Shown here piece after piece: positions 45,301 through 57,659 of a stretch of 64,000 nt of DNA (position 1 is the stretch's first letter; each line of letters opens with the position of its first letter). The position numbers and the translations under genes were made by a program. The notes below the pieces were generated by a model. It had not been told where the DNA came from. It worked only from the letters and a program-made list of their open reading frames with translations, and made no database searches. Location of the stretch: contig NZ_PVEP01000008.1 in assembly GCF_002973535.1 (NCBI RefSeq), positions 62,001 to 126,000 on the forward strand, read 5' to 3'. The stretch comes from Albidovulum denitrificans. Its GTDB lineage: Bacteria > Pseudomonadota > Alphaproteobacteria > Rhodobacterales > Rhodobacteraceae.

Positions 45301-47343
45301 TCAGGGACGGAGCGTGACCTTCGCGGTCGCGCTTTGGCCCATCGCGTCGATCACCGAGAGGTTGAGAAAGCCCGCGCCGGGCGTCGGCATCGCGGTTTCG
45401 CGGGCGCGGTCGGCAAGGATGACCGGCGCGCCGTTGGCAAGCCAGGTGAAGGGCGGGGTGCCGCCCCGGACCTTGAGCGGCAGCGGGCCGTTCGCCTCGA
45501 TCTCCGCCCCGTCGGGCGGGAAGGCAAGCTCGGGGCCGGTCGGGGCCTTGGCCAGCGCCGCGCCGCGCGGGCGGAAGTGCTGAAGCGGCAGGGGCAGGCG
45601 GGCGTTCGGCAGGATCAGCGTCGCGGGGGGCGGGGGCGGCAGCGGATCGGGCTGGGCCTTCAGCCGCGCGAAGGTGTCGAAAAGGACCGGCGCGGCCAGA
45701 TCGCCGCCAAAGGCGCCAGGGACCGACGCGCCATCGGCGCGGCCCATCCAGACGCCCGCGACATGGGCGCCGTCGAAGCCCACCGCCCAGGCGTCGCGGT
45801 GGCCGTAGCTGGTGCCGGTCTTGTAGGCGATCCGCCCGGCGGGCGCGTTGGCGGGTGGCGGCAGGCCCGCGAGGATGTCGGCGGCCATCCAGGCGGCCTC
45901 GGGCGAGACAAGGCGTTGGCCTTGCTGTGCGTCCCGGGTGGCAAGCGCGGAGAGGGTGACGGGGTCGCCGAGCCGCGCGAGGGCGGCGTAGCTTTGCACG
46001 AGGTCGGTCAGCGTGATGCCGACGCCACCAAGCGCCACGGCGAGGCCGGGCTGGCCGCCGGGGATGACCGGCCTTGCCCCGGCGCGGCGGAGGGTGGAGA
46101 TCAGGCGCGCCGGGCCGATGGCCTCGGTCAGGGCGACGACGGGGATGTTGAGCGAGAGTTGCAGCGCCTGGCGCACCGGAATCGTGCCGCGAAACTCTCG
46201 GTCGAAGTTCTGGGGCGCGTAGGTGCCAAAGGCGGTGGGGCGATCCTCGATCAGCGTTTCGGGATGGGCGAGGCCGTCGTCGAAGGCCAGCGCATAGACG
46301 AAGGGTTTGAGCGTGGAACCGGGGGAGCGGAGCGCCTCGGTCATGTCGATGAACCCGGCGCGGCGGTCGTCGGTCCAGTCGGGAGAACCGACGGAGGCGA
46401 GGATCTCTCCGCTCCGGTGGTCGGCGACGAGGATGGCAAGCGAGAGCCGCGCGCTCTGCGCGCTGGCGGCGCGGGCGGCAAGGGTTTCAAGGCTGCGCTG
46501 AAGCCGGGCGTCGATGGTGGTTTCGATCCGCGGGTCCAGCGGGCGGGCGGCGTGGAGCCGGGCGGCGAGATGGGGCGCGAGGGCGGGGAAGTCGCGTCGC
46601 GCGGTCGGGATCGTTTCGCGGCGGGCGGCATCGGCACGCTCTGCCGTCAGGACGCCGGCCGTGACCATGCGGTCGAGGACGCGGTCACGGGCGGCACCGG
46701 CCGCGTCGGGAAAGCGGTCGGGTCGGCGGGTTTCGGGCGATTGCGGCAGCGCGACGAGGAACGCGGCCTCGGCCGGGGTCAGGCGGCGCGGTTCCTTGCC
46801 GAACCACGACAGGCTTGCCGCGCGGATGCCTTCCAGATTGCCGCCATAGGGGGCGATGCGCAGGTAGAGGTCGAGGATCTGGGCCTTGGTCAGGTGCCGT
46901 TCCAGCGCCAGCGCGACGCGGATCTGGCGCAGCTTGCCAGAAAGCTTGCCGGTGCCGCTGTCTTCCATCAGGCGCGCGACCTGCATCGACAGCGTGGAAC
47001 CGCCCGAGACGATGCGCCCGGCCAGAAGGGATTGCCCGGCGGCACGCAGCATGGCGCGCGGATCGACACCGGGATGGTCGGCAAAGCGACGGTCCTCATA
47101 GGCGATCAGCATCCGGGTGAAAAGCGGATCGACCGGGCCGGGGTCAAGCCGCCAGCGGCCATCTGCGACGGTGAAGGCGCGCAGAAGCGTGCCGTCGCGG
47201 GCGGTGATCTCCGCCCCCGTCTCGACGGCAAGGGGCGGCAGGGCGGTGGTGTCGATCCAGCGGTCGGTCGCATCCCGCGCCAGCCCCGCGGCGAAGAGAA
47301 ACACCGCGGCGAGGGTCGGAAGGCGCCAGCCGGGCCGGATCAC
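45301..47343 (-). CDS. pbpC: Penicillin-binding protein 1C
   Basis: A 680-residue class A PBP of the PBP1c type. After an N-terminal membrane anchor, the glycosyltransferase domain has YEDRRFADHPGVDPRAMLRA and GGSTLSMQVARLM; the transpeptidase has SPGSTLKPFVYAL (SxxK), SLNIPV (SxN) and YKTGTSYGHRDAW (KTG). The last ~85 residues are the BiPBP_C domain (PFTWLANGAPVI). It polymerises peptidoglycan in the periplasm. Its start overlaps the upstream A2M stop by four bases, matching the pbpC-A2M pairing known from many proteobacteria, where the A2M is thought to guard the periplasm when the wall is breached. Confidence 0.94.
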   Translation of the reverse strand: MIRPGWRLPTLAAVFLFAAGLARDATDRWIDTTALPPLAVETGAEITARDGTLLRAFTVADGRWRLDPGPVDPLFTRMLIAYEDRRFADHPGVDPRAMLRAAGQSLLAGRIVSGGSTLSMQVARLMEDSGTGKLSGKLRQIRVALALERHLTKAQILDLYLRIAPYGGNLEGIRAASLSWFGKEPRRLTPAEAAFLVALPQSPETRRPDRFPDAAGAARDRVLDRMVTAGVLTAERADAARRETIPTARRDFPALAPHLAARLHAARPLDPRIETTIDARLQRSLETLAARAASAQSARLSLAILVADHRSGEILASVGSPDWTDDRRAGFIDMTEALRSPGSTLKPFVYALAFDDGLAHPETLIEDRPTAFGTYAPQNFDREFRGTIPVRQALQLSLNIPVVALTEAIGPARLISTLRRAGARPVIPGGQPGLAVALGGVGITLTDLVQSYAALARLGDPVTLSALATRDAQQGQRLVSPEAAWMAADILAGLPPPANAPAGRIAYKTGTSYGHRDAWAVGFDGAHVAGVWMGRADGASVPGAFGGDLAAPVLFDTFARLKAQPDPLPPPPPATLILPNARLPLPLQHFRPRGAALAKAPTGPELAFPPDGAEIEANGPLPLKVRGGTPPFTWLANGAPVILADRARETAMPTPGAGFLNLSVIDAMGQSATAKVTLRP

Positions 47344-50300
47344 TCCGTCACCGTCACGCGGCCTGCCTCGGTCCGGGCGCGGTAGTCGGGGCGGTACATA
47401 TCCTCGACCGTCGCGGCGGGCTGATGGAAGCTGCCCGGAGAGATGGCGCGCAGGATATAGGCCAGCCGGAAGGGCCGGTCCGACCGCCAGTCGAGCGCGG
47501 CGAGGAAGCGGTCCTGCCGGAACTCGGTCATCCGCGTGTCATCGACGGTGTCGAGCCAGTCGAGCGCGCCGATGTCGCCCGCGCGGATCAGCGAGGGGTT
47601 GTCGATCTCGAACCCGGCCGGAAGCGGGTCGTTCACCATCAGCCGCGCTTCGCCCTTGCCATGGGGCGTGACCTCGATCACCGCCACCAGTCGGGTGCCT
47701 TGCGGGACCGTCGCGATGTCCACCGGCGTACCTTCGGGCGTGTAGTAGCTGCGCGCGATGGTATAGCCGCGCCCGCCTGCGGGCTCGGGGTCGGACGGGA
47801 CGCCGAAGGTGGTCAGTGTCACCGTGGCGGCCTTGCCGGTGGCGTTGGTGATGCTTTGCGGGGTTGTCGCCTCGGCTTCGGATAGCGCGATGACAGGGCT
47901 TTCGGCGGGGGAGCCGTTGACGGTAAAGCCCGCCGTGTCGGGCCGGTCGATCAGCGCGTGGGTGGCCAGCAGCGCCCAGGTCGCCTCTTGTGTGGAAAGG
48001 TGCTGACCTATCATCCCGGATGCGACGGCGTTCGTCAGGTCATCGGGGTCGAAGGCGGTCGATCCGGCCTCGGACGCGAGCGCCAGAAGCGCGGTCGCGT
48101 CGCGCAGGCGGGTGCCGTAATCGGCGCGCCAGAGGCGGGATTCCTCGCCGGCCCCGTGCAGGGCCACAAGCCCTGCGGCCTTGGCGAACATCGCGTCCGC
48201 CCGCCGTTGGTCGCCGTAGGAGGCCAGCGCCGCGCCAAGCTGGGCGGCGGCCATGGGCGTGTCGAAGGCGCCGCTTTTCACATCGGCATAGTAGCGCAGA
48301 TCGCCGATCGCCGCCGCGCCTTCGCGGGCCAGCACCATCAGCGCATAGGCGTAAGGCCCGCCGTGATCGTCGAAATCGGGGGCGTAGTTGATCTGGTTGC
48401 GCAAGTTGTCAAGCGCGTTGCGGAAGGCGGTGTCGGGGACCGCATAGCCCTGCGCCCGCGCGCGGCTGAGGAAGTCGGTCACATAGGCGTCCAGCCAGAG
48501 ATCGCCGGTATCGGGATACCAGAGGCCGAAGGCGCCGTTGGAGGACTGGTTGAGCAGGATTTCCGAGATGCTTTCGGTCACGCGCTTGGACACGTCACCC
48601 TTCTGCGACACGCCGAGCGCGGTCGAGACATCTGAGAAATAGAGCAGCGGCAGCGCCCTGGACGTCAGCTGTTCGGTGCAGCCATAGGGATAGGCGTCCA
48701 GCGTGGCCAGAAGTCCCGGCGCGTCGAACCGGGCGAGGGGACCCGCGGCCAGCGTGGCGCGGCCGCTGCCGGGGACGAGGCCCGCGAAGGCGTTGCGGTC
48801 CAGCGTGAAGGTCGCACCGGCGGCCAGTTCGAAGCGGCTTTGATGCGTGGTTTCGGGGTCATGCGTTTCGACCGGGATGGTCACAGTCTTGACCAGCTGC
48901 TTGCCCGCCGGGGTGGTCAGGGCGATGCGGAGGGTGGCGTTGCCTTCCTCCTCCGTCGCGGTCAGGGGGACGGTGACGCTGGCCTTGCCAAGCTCTGCCA
49001 GATCGACGCCGGACGGCGCGCTGCCAAGGGTCAGGCCGTCGGCCGTGACGTCAAGGCCCATGCGTCCCGCCGGGCCGGTGGCGTGGACGATCTCAAGCAG
49101 TACGCGGCTTTCGTCGCCGGGCGACAGGAAGCGCGGGACCGAGGCGGTGACGACAACCGGGTCACGAACCAGAACATCGGTTTGCGCCTGCCCGATGGCG
49201 GATTTCGACCAGGCGACGGCCATCACCCGGACGGTGCCGTTGAAGGAGGGCAGGTCGAAGGAGGTGCGGGCATAGCCATCCGCTCCGACGGTGAGGGGGC
49301 CGTCGAAATAGGCGACAAGTTCCTCGGTCGGTGGCGGGGCCTGCATCTTCAGCCCTGTGGCGGCATCGCCACCGGAACGGATGCTGCCCGGCGTGCCATT
49401 GGCGCCGTCGATCAGGCGGCCATAGATGTCACGGATGCCGACACCCAGCTTGCGCTGGCCGAAATAGTGATCTTCCGGGTCCGGTGCGGTGAAGCCGGTC
49501 AGGTTCAGGATACCCAGATCGACGGCGGCGATGGTGGCATGGACCGTCTCGCCCTCTGCCGCGCCCTCGATCTTCAGGGCGACGGGCAGCGGGCCGCGCG
49601 GATCGACCTCTGCCGCGACGTCAAGCGTCGTGGTCAGCTTGCGGGGGCCGGGATCGACCGGCGCGTAGGACAGGCCAAGCGCGCGGACGGGGGTGCGACC
49701 GGCGTCGGCGCTGACCGGGCGGATGACCGAGGCGGTGACATAGGCGCCCGCGCCCCAGTCGTCGGTCACGGGCAGGTCGATCACGTTTTCGCCCGCCGTG
49801 ACCGGCACCGCCTTCATGTCGATCAGCCGGTTCGACAGGACGGAGATCAGCGCGATCCCCTCGGCGCGCGGTTCGATCCGTATCTTCGCCGTCTCACCCG
49901 GCCGGTATGCGGGCTTGTCGAGCGACAGTTGCAGCGTGTCGGGCGTGCTGGCGGCATCGGCAGGGGCGTACCAGCCCGCGTAGAACTCTGTCGCGCTGGC
50001 GGTATAGGGGCCGTCCACCGACTCCACCACAAGCTCATAATTGCCCCAGTCGACGGGGGCGGAGACCACCTGCGGCCCCTCGGCGGTCAGGTCCAGATCG
50101 CCCGAGGCGACGCGGCTGCGGGTGGTCGTCACCTCCCAGTTCCACTGGCCGTAAAGCGCGTACCACTGGTAACGCGTCTCAAGCCGGTTCAGCGTCCAGT
50201 GGGCCTTGCGCGCGGCGGGGCTCTGGTCCGGGCCGACGGCGATCACCTGGAACGTCGCCTCATCGCCCTGCGGGACGACGCCGCCCTCAAACCCCGGCTT

Positions 50301-52793
50301 GATGCCGAGGACGGGGCTTTCGGGCATGACGGTGCGGGCGATGTCGCGTTCGACCGGGCGGCCGGAGCCTTCCTTGACGCGGACGCTGACACGGGCCTCA
50401 AGCGGGCGGTTCGCGGCCTCGCCCGGATCGGGCAGGGCGACGGGCAGGGTCGCCTGGCCCCGCGCGTCGGTCGTGCCTGCACCGGAAAGCGCGTCGCGAT
50501 AGGGTGTGAAGGGCGTGTCATAGCGGCCGAAGGCGTAGCCAGGGAAGGGGGGGAGGGCCGTCAGCGCGGTCAGCCTGATATCGCCCTCGACCTCCAGATC
50601 GGCGCCGGGTGCGCCGAAAAGATAGCGCGCCTCGACCCCCAGGGGCACGGTGTCGCCCAGACGCAGCGCCATATCGGGCAGCGACAGCGCGACGTCGATG
50701 CGCTCGGGCAGGAAATCCTCGACAAGGAAGGTCTGCGAGGCGAGGGGCTTGTTCTCCTCAAGGAAGCTTTCCACGCGCCAGGTGCCGCGCGGGGCGTTGC
50801 CCGCAAGGGGCAGGTTCGCGACATGGCCGCCCGCCCCGGCCTCGGGCGTCAGGAGGCGTGAATATTCCACCCCGTCGGGCCGGATCAGGCGCAGCGTCAG
50901 GGGCAGCCCCTCGATCGCGTCCATCTTGCCGTCGCGGGTCAGCGCGGTGATGTTCACCGTTTCGCCCGCGCGATAGGCGCCGCGATCGGTGGTCAGGAAG
51001 ACATCGACGGCGGGCGCGGCCTCATGCCCCGTGACGCCGCGATCGGAGAGGTCGAATTCCGCCTCGCTCAGCGACAGGAAGGCGAAGTCGTCACCCTTGG
51101 CGACGGTCAGAAGCGCGGGCGCGCCGCCGCCGGTCCCTGCGGTCAGGGCCGCGTCGAACCGGGCGTAGCCCAGCGCATCGGTCGGGACGCGGGCCAGAAC
51201 CGCGTTGGCGCGCGACAGAAGCGTGACCTCTGCCCCTTCGACCGCCGCCGCGTCGGACAGGCCGCGGATGAAGACGTTGAGGCCATCCGCGCCGCTGAGG
51301 CTGGTCATGCCAAGGTCGGAGATCACGAACCACTGCGTCGCCGCCGGATGGTCATAGGGATCAAGCCCCGGAACCGCCGCCTGAAGCGCATAGATGCCCG
51401 GACCCAGATCGCCCATCACGCCGTCCAGCGGAAGAAGGGTGGTCATGTCGCGGTTGACCTCCATCGCGACGGTGCCGGTGCCTTTCCACACCTCCTCGGC
51501 GATCTCGGATTTGAGGTTGTCGCTGGCCCATTGATCCAGCGGGCGGCCGAAATAGTCGGCCTGGATGGTGCGGATCAGGTTGCGGTCGGAGACGCGCAGA
51601 AGGGTAAGGTCGAGCGTCTCGGTATTCACCGTGCGGACCGGAATCCCGCCTTGCCCCACGCGCGGCAGGACATAGGCGCGGCCGGGAAAGCGGGCCTCGG
51701 GGCCACGGTCGCGGACATATTGGGTGACGGCGATGTCCTTCTCCAGTACCTCACCATCGGCGGCGGGCAGGCCCTGCCGGAAGGTCAGCGTGTAGCGCTT
51801 GCCATGTTCCACCCCGCCGACGCAGATCTGGTTGCCCGAAGGTTCCACCGACAGGCCGCTTTCGGGCAGTTTCACGAAGGGCGCATAGTCGGTCCCGGCG
51901 CGGATCAGTTCGGTGTTGAAGGTGGCGCAGATGCGCGGGCTTGCGCTGTCGCTGTCGACCTGCGTTTCGGTGACGCGGAAGCCGTATTTCGCGATCGCGT
52001 CGTCAAGTGCTGCGGCGGTGTCGTCGCGCGGCTGAAGCGTCTGGGCCAGGCGCAGTGCGGGGATCATGTCGCGGCCCCGGTTCGTGATCTCGAAGGCGCG
52101 GGCGAGGGTGGCGAGCGCGGTGGCGCGGATCGCCGGGCTGTCGGTGCGCAAGGTCGCGTTGATCGCGGCGGCGGCGGCATCGTTGGCAAGGGCGCGACGG
52201 TCGCTGCTGTTCTCTGTCGGGATCGCCAGCGCGAGGTCGGCGTAGTCGGCCCAGAGGTCTGCCGCGTCGGTCAGGTTGATCGCGGCGCCGGTCAGGCGCA
52301 TGGCGCTGCGCGTGCTGCCGGAACGGCGCGCGTCGGCCGCCGCGTCCAGCAGCTCTTCGGCGGTCGCGGTGCCGGTCACATGGCGTGCGGCAAGGCCCTC
52401 TGCCTGCGACAGCGCCCTGTCGAAATCGGCGGGGTCCAGGAACGCCATCTCTGCCGCGCGGGTTGCGGCGCGGGCGGCGGTTCCCGCCTCGGCCCGGCGG
52501 ATCCAGCCCGACACCGCGCCCTGATAGGGCTCTTGCCGGGTGATCTCGGATTTGAGGAAGCAGGAATTGGCGCGGCCGTTGAAGGTGAAGGCGTTGCAGG
52601 CCGCCTCGGCCACGCAGGCGGTTTCGCAGGCGTCGCGGGTGGTGTCGAAGATCGAGCGCAGATCAGAGCCGTAGAAATCGAGGTCCTGCACCAGAACGGC
52701 CCGGCGTTCGGGGACATAGGTCCTTTGCTGCGCGTGGCTGACGGTGCCGATGCAGGCGGCGGCGAGGACAAGAACGGCACGAACAATCTGCAT
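47340..52793 (-). CDS. Alpha-2-macroglobulin family lipoprotein-like protease inhibitor with PAN domain
   Basis: A 1,817-residue bacterial A2M. Residues 1-22 are a signal peptide (IVRAVLVLAAACIGTVSHAQ), without a lipobox at the cleavage site. Residues about 30-85 form a PAN/apple-like Cys-rich module (SDLRSIFDTTRDACETACV ... NAFTFNGRANSCFL). Macroglobulin domains follow, and the thioester GCTEQ is intact at residues 1371-1375 with Cys1372. Such proteins trap proteases by bait cleavage and covalent thioester capture. It is longer than E. coli YfhM (~1,650). The ATG at 52793 is chosen because an upstream in-frame extension lacks a signal peptide. It is translationally coupled to pbpC. Confidence 0.93.
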   Translation of the reverse strand: MQIVRAVLVLAAACIGTVSHAQQRTYVPERRAVLVQDLDFYGSDLRSIFDTTRDACETACVAEAACNAFTFNGRANSCFLKSEITRQEPYQGAVSGWIRRAEAGTAARAATRAAEMAFLDPADFDRALSQAEGLAARHVTGTATAEELLDAAADARRSGSTRSAMRLTGAAINLTDAADLWADYADLALAIPTENSSDRRALANDAAAAAINATLRTDSPAIRATALATLARAFEITNRGRDMIPALRLAQTLQPRDDTAAALDDAIAKYGFRVTETQVDSDSASPRICATFNTELIRAGTDYAPFVKLPESGLSVEPSGNQICVGGVEHGKRYTLTFRQGLPAADGEVLEKDIAVTQYVRDRGPEARFPGRAYVLPRVGQGGIPVRTVNTETLDLTLLRVSDRNLIRTIQADYFGRPLDQWASDNLKSEIAEEVWKGTGTVAMEVNRDMTTLLPLDGVMGDLGPGIYALQAAVPGLDPYDHPAATQWFVISDLGMTSLSGADGLNVFIRGLSDAAAVEGAEVTLLSRANAVLARVPTDALGYARFDAALTAGTGGGAPALLTVAKGDDFAFLSLSEAEFDLSDRGVTGHEAAPAVDVFLTTDRGAYRAGETVNITALTRDGKMDAIEGLPLTLRLIRPDGVEYSRLLTPEAGAGGHVANLPLAGNAPRGTWRVESFLEENKPLASQTFLVEDFLPERIDVALSLPDMALRLGDTVPLGVEARYLFGAPGADLEVEGDIRLTALTALPPFPGYAFGRYDTPFTPYRDALSGAGTTDARGQATLPVALPDPGEAANRPLEARVSVRVKEGSGRPVERDIARTVMPESPVLGIKPGFEGGVVPQGDEATFQVIAVGPDQSPAARKAHWTLNRLETRYQWYALYGQWNWEVTTTRSRVASGDLDLTAEGPQVVSAPVDWGNYELVVESVDGPYTASATEFYAGWYAPADAASTPDTLQLSLDKPAYRPGETAKIRIEPRAEGIALISVLSNRLIDMKAVPVTAGENVIDLPVTDDWGAGAYVTASVIRPVSADAGRTPVRALGLSYAPVDPGPRKLTTTLDVAAEVDPRGPLPVALKIEGAAEGETVHATIAAVDLGILNLTGFTAPDPEDHYFGQRKLGVGIRDIYGRLIDGANGTPGSIRSGGDAATGLKMQAPPPTEELVAYFDGPLTVGADGYARTSFDLPSFNGTVRVMAVAWSKSAIGQAQTDVLVRDPVVVTASVPRFLSPGDESRVLLEIVHATGPAGRMGLDVTADGLTLGSAPSGVDLAELGKASVTVPLTATEEEGNATLRIALTTPAGKQLVKTVTIPVETHDPETTHQSRFELAAGATFTLDRNAFAGLVPGSGRATLAAGPLARFDAPGLLATLDAYPYGCTEQLTSRALPLLYFSDVSTALGVSQKGDVSKRVTESISEILLNQSSNGAFGLWYPDTGDLWLDAYVTDFLSRARAQGYAVPDTAFRNALDNLRNQINYAPDFDDHGGPYAYALMVLAREGAAAIGDLRYYADVKSGAFDTPMAAAQLGAALASYGDQRRADAMFAKAAGLVALHGAGEESRLWRADYGTRLRDATALLALASEAGSTAFDPDDLTNAVASGMIGQHLSTQEATWALLATHALIDRPDTAGFTVNGSPAESPVIALSEAEATTPQSITNATGKAATVTLTTFGVPSDPEPAGGRGYTIARSYYTPEGTPVDIATVPQGTRLVAVIEVTPHGKGEARLMVNDPLPAGFEIDNPSLIRAGDIGALDWLDTVDDTRMTEFRQDRFLAALDWRSDRPFRLAYILRAISPGSFHQPAATVEDMYRPDYRARTEAGRVTVTE

Positions 52794-52932
52794 CGGAAAC
52801 CCCTTGGCAATGAAACGCCGCCATGCTGGCGGGGCGGGGCCGGATTCGCAAGCGGTGTGTGGGCGAATATCGTCGTTAAGAGATCGTTCACCACATCGTT
52901 TCATGGTGACCGCGATCGTTTCGGAGGTGCGG

Positions 52933-55121
52933 GTGAATTTCGTTGATCGGCTTGCGAAGGAGCGGCGCGGGCGGCTCGCGGCGGAGCGTTTGCTGGAGCA
53001 GAAGCAGCGCGAGCTGTTCGCGGCCAATGCACAGCTTGCCCGCCATGCGCAATCCCTGACCGCCCAGATCCGGGAACAGCGCGACGGGCTGGAAAGCGCC
53101 CGGCATGAGGCCGAGGCGCTGCGCGGCCAAAGGTCGCAGGCGCTGAGCGAGCTTGAGCGTGCGACCGCCGCCGCGCAGATCGCCGAGCGGCGGCTGTGGG
53201 AAGCGCTTGAGACGATCCGCGACGGGTTCGCGCTTTTCGACGAAAAGCAGCGGCTGATCGCGGCGAACGGGGTCTATCTGTCGATGATCGGCGCGGGGGA
53301 GGAGTTGCCGCGCGGGCTGGGCTATGCCGACGTGATCGCAAGCCTTGCCGAACGCGCGCTGCCGGAGGCCGACCCCGATATGCGCCGCGACTGGCAATCC
53401 CGCATGATCGCCCGGATCGACGGTGAGGAGATAGAACCCGAGGTGCTGGACCTTGCCGATGGCCGCCACTTTCGCCTGATGGACCGGCGCGGCGCCTTCG
53501 GCGACCTCGTCAGTCTGGCGCGTGACATCACCCAGGCCGTCGCGCGCGAGGGGGAGCTGCGCGAGGCCCGCGAACGGGCCGAGGCGGCGAGCCGGGCGAA
53601 ATCCGCCTTCCTCGCCAATATGAGCCATGAGATCAGGACCCCCATGAACGGCGTCGTCGGCATGGCCGAGCTTTTGTGCGAAACCGATCTGACCGAGGAC
53701 CAGCGGCTTTGCGCCGAGACGATCCGCACCTCGGGCGAGGCGCTTTTGACCATCATCAACGACCTTCTCGACTATTCGAAGATCGAGGCGGAGAAGCTGA
53801 AGCTTTACCCCGAGCCGTTCGACCTTGAACGCTGCCTGCATGAGGTGATGCTGATCCTGCAACATACCGCGCAGGACAAGGGCGTCGCGCTTCTGGCCGA
53901 CTACGACATGTTCCTGCCGACGCGCTTTATCGGCGACCGGGGCCGGGTGCGGCAGATCCTGACCAACCTTCTGGGCAATGCGGTGAAGTTCACCGCCCGT
54001 GGTCATGTCCTTGCCCGCGTGGTGGGGATCGAGCGGGAGGAGGCGTTCGAGCTTCATATCTCGGTCGAGGATACCGGGATCGGCATCGCGGCCGAGAACC
54101 TCGAGGCGATCTTTGGCGAATTCAACCAGGTCGACAGCCAGTCCAACCGCCAGTTCGAGGGGACCGGCCTTGGCCTGTCCATCACGCGCCAGCTTGTCGA
54201 CATGATGGGGGGGCAGATCTGGGTCGACAGCGAGCTTGGCCATGGCTCCTGCTTCGGGTTCCAGATCATGCTGCCTGCCGCCGAGCCGGGGCTGGCGCCC
54301 AGCCGCGACCGCAGGCCGATCCTGCTGAAACGTGCGCTCGTCATCGCCGATGTGCAGATCGACCGTACCATCCTTCAGCGTCAGTTGCAGACCTTCGGGA
54401 TCGAGGTCACCGCCTGCCGCCGGATCGAGGATGCCGTGGAGACGCTTGACGCGACCGATGTCGACCTGATCCTTGCCGAACCGGCCGAGGCGTCGGCGGC
54501 AGGTGATCTGGTCCGCGCCATCCGTGCGCGCGATGGGACGGTCCCTGTCGCCTTCGTCCTGCCCGACGATGCGGAGCTGCACGAGGGGCCGGGGCTCTAC
54601 CGCCTGACCCGGCCGGTCCTGCGCAACGCGCTTTTCGACCTGATCGAGGTGCTGTCCTATCCCGGCCTCGCCCTGCCCGTCCCGGTGGAGGAGGCGCCGC
54701 CCCCGGTGCCGGTGGCGCGCCGGATGCGGGTACTGGCGGCCGAGGACAACCGCACCAACCAGCTTGTCTTCCGCAAGATGGTCGAGGATCTGGACATCGA
54801 CCTGGTCTTCGCGGTCAACGGGCGCGAGGCGGTTGATCTGTGGCAAAGCTTCCGCCCCGATCTGATCTTCATGGATATCTCCATGCCCGGCATGGATGGC
54901 TGCGAGGCGGCCGAGGCGATCCGGGCGGCCGAGGCGGCGCAAAACCGGCGACGGGTCGCCATCGTCGCGCTGACCGCCCATGCGCGGGAAAGCGACAGCG
55001 AGGCGATCATGGCGGCGGGCCTTGACCGTTTCCTGACCAAGCCGCTGAAGAAGGCCGAAATCCTGTCGGCCGTCGATGCCTTCGCGCCCGAGGGGGTGCT
55101 GCCGCCGCGCCGGGCGGAGGG

Positions 55122-55143
<22 letters not shown>
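52933..55143 (+). CDS. Hybrid histidine kinase with pseudo-receiver and receiver
   Basis: A 736-residue cytosolic hybrid kinase with no transmembrane helix. In order: coiled coil (residues 1-90), PAS (90-200), HisKA with phospho-His232 in NMSHEIRTPMNGVVGM, HATPase (N box, then DTGIGI and GTGLGLSI), a degenerate receiver (475-590) lacking the acceptor Asp, and a true receiver (612-730) with Asp648 in LIFMDISMPGMDG. GTG 52933 is chosen because GGAGG at 52923-52927 is spaced properly; ATG 52903 and GTG 52906 are in frame. The signal is likely intracellular (PAS). The partner regulator is unknown. Its 3' end overlaps convergent recQ by 22 bases. Confidence 0.87.
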
Positions 55144-57164
<2,021 letters not shown>

Positions 57165-57226
57165 CGTCTTTGGGCTGGCTGCTCGTTTCCGGGGAAACTG
57201 TCACAGCGCCCGGACGGGGGCAAGGC

Positions 57227-57520
57227 TCAGTAACCCAAGAAGGCGCCCGCGTTGTTGATCAGCGCGCGTTGAAGGATGATGAGGATGATGAACGCCACCA
57301 AGGGCGCGAAGTCGAGGCCGCCGGTCGCCGGAAGGATGCGCCGGATCGGGCCGTAGACGGGTTCAAGGACGCGGTTCAGCCCGTACCAGATCTGCGCGAC
57401 CATCGGCTGACGGGTGTTCAGCACATTGAAGCTGATCAGCCAGGACATCACGATATGCGCGATCATGATGAACCAGATCACGTTGAGGATAACCATCAGT
57501 GCCTGAAACAGCGTCACCAT
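57227..57520 (-). CDS. YggT family membrane protein
   Basis: A 97-residue membrane protein with two hydrophobic hairpins: ALMVILNVIWFIMIAHIVMSWLIS and DFAPLVAFIILIILQRALIN. The motif LEPVYGPIRRILPATGGLDFAPLV is the YggT/Ycf19 hallmark. Proteins of this family help membrane protein or cell-division complexes in cyanobacteria and are tied to osmotic stress in E. coli, but the exact role is unsettled. The ATG at 57520 is used because the upstream reading is unrelated. It is divergent from the thioesterase-like gene. Confidence 0.88.
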   Translation of the reverse strand: MVTLFQALMVILNVIWFIMIAHIVMSWLISFNVLNTRQPMVAQIWYGLNRVLEPVYGPIRRILPATGGLDFAPLVAFIILIILQRALINNAGAFLGY

Positions 57521-57659
57521 CGTCCGCTCCGTTCTTGAACCGGGACCAGAGGTAAGGGCTGGGCGGGCCTTGCGCAACCGCGTAACGCCACGTTCCCCGT
57601 TGACCTTCGCGTCAGGCTGGGTCACCCGAAGGGCAGAGGCCGACCGGGAAGGAGCCGCG

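Noticed and set aside
45286-47385. Plus-strand frame of about 699 codons opposite pbpC
   Set aside because: All PBP1c catalytic motifs are on the minus strand; the plus frame is a Gly/Arg/Glu-rich shadow.
48840-52946. Two long plus-strand frames opposite the A2M gene
   Set aside because: The thioester, signal peptide and macroglobulin sequence are on the minus strand; the plus frames have only low-complexity Arg/Gly/Asp composition.
52794-53027. N-terminal extension of the A2M gene upstream of 52793
   Set aside because: The extension reads Ser/Arg-rich sequence antisense to the histidine kinase start and would bury the signal peptide.
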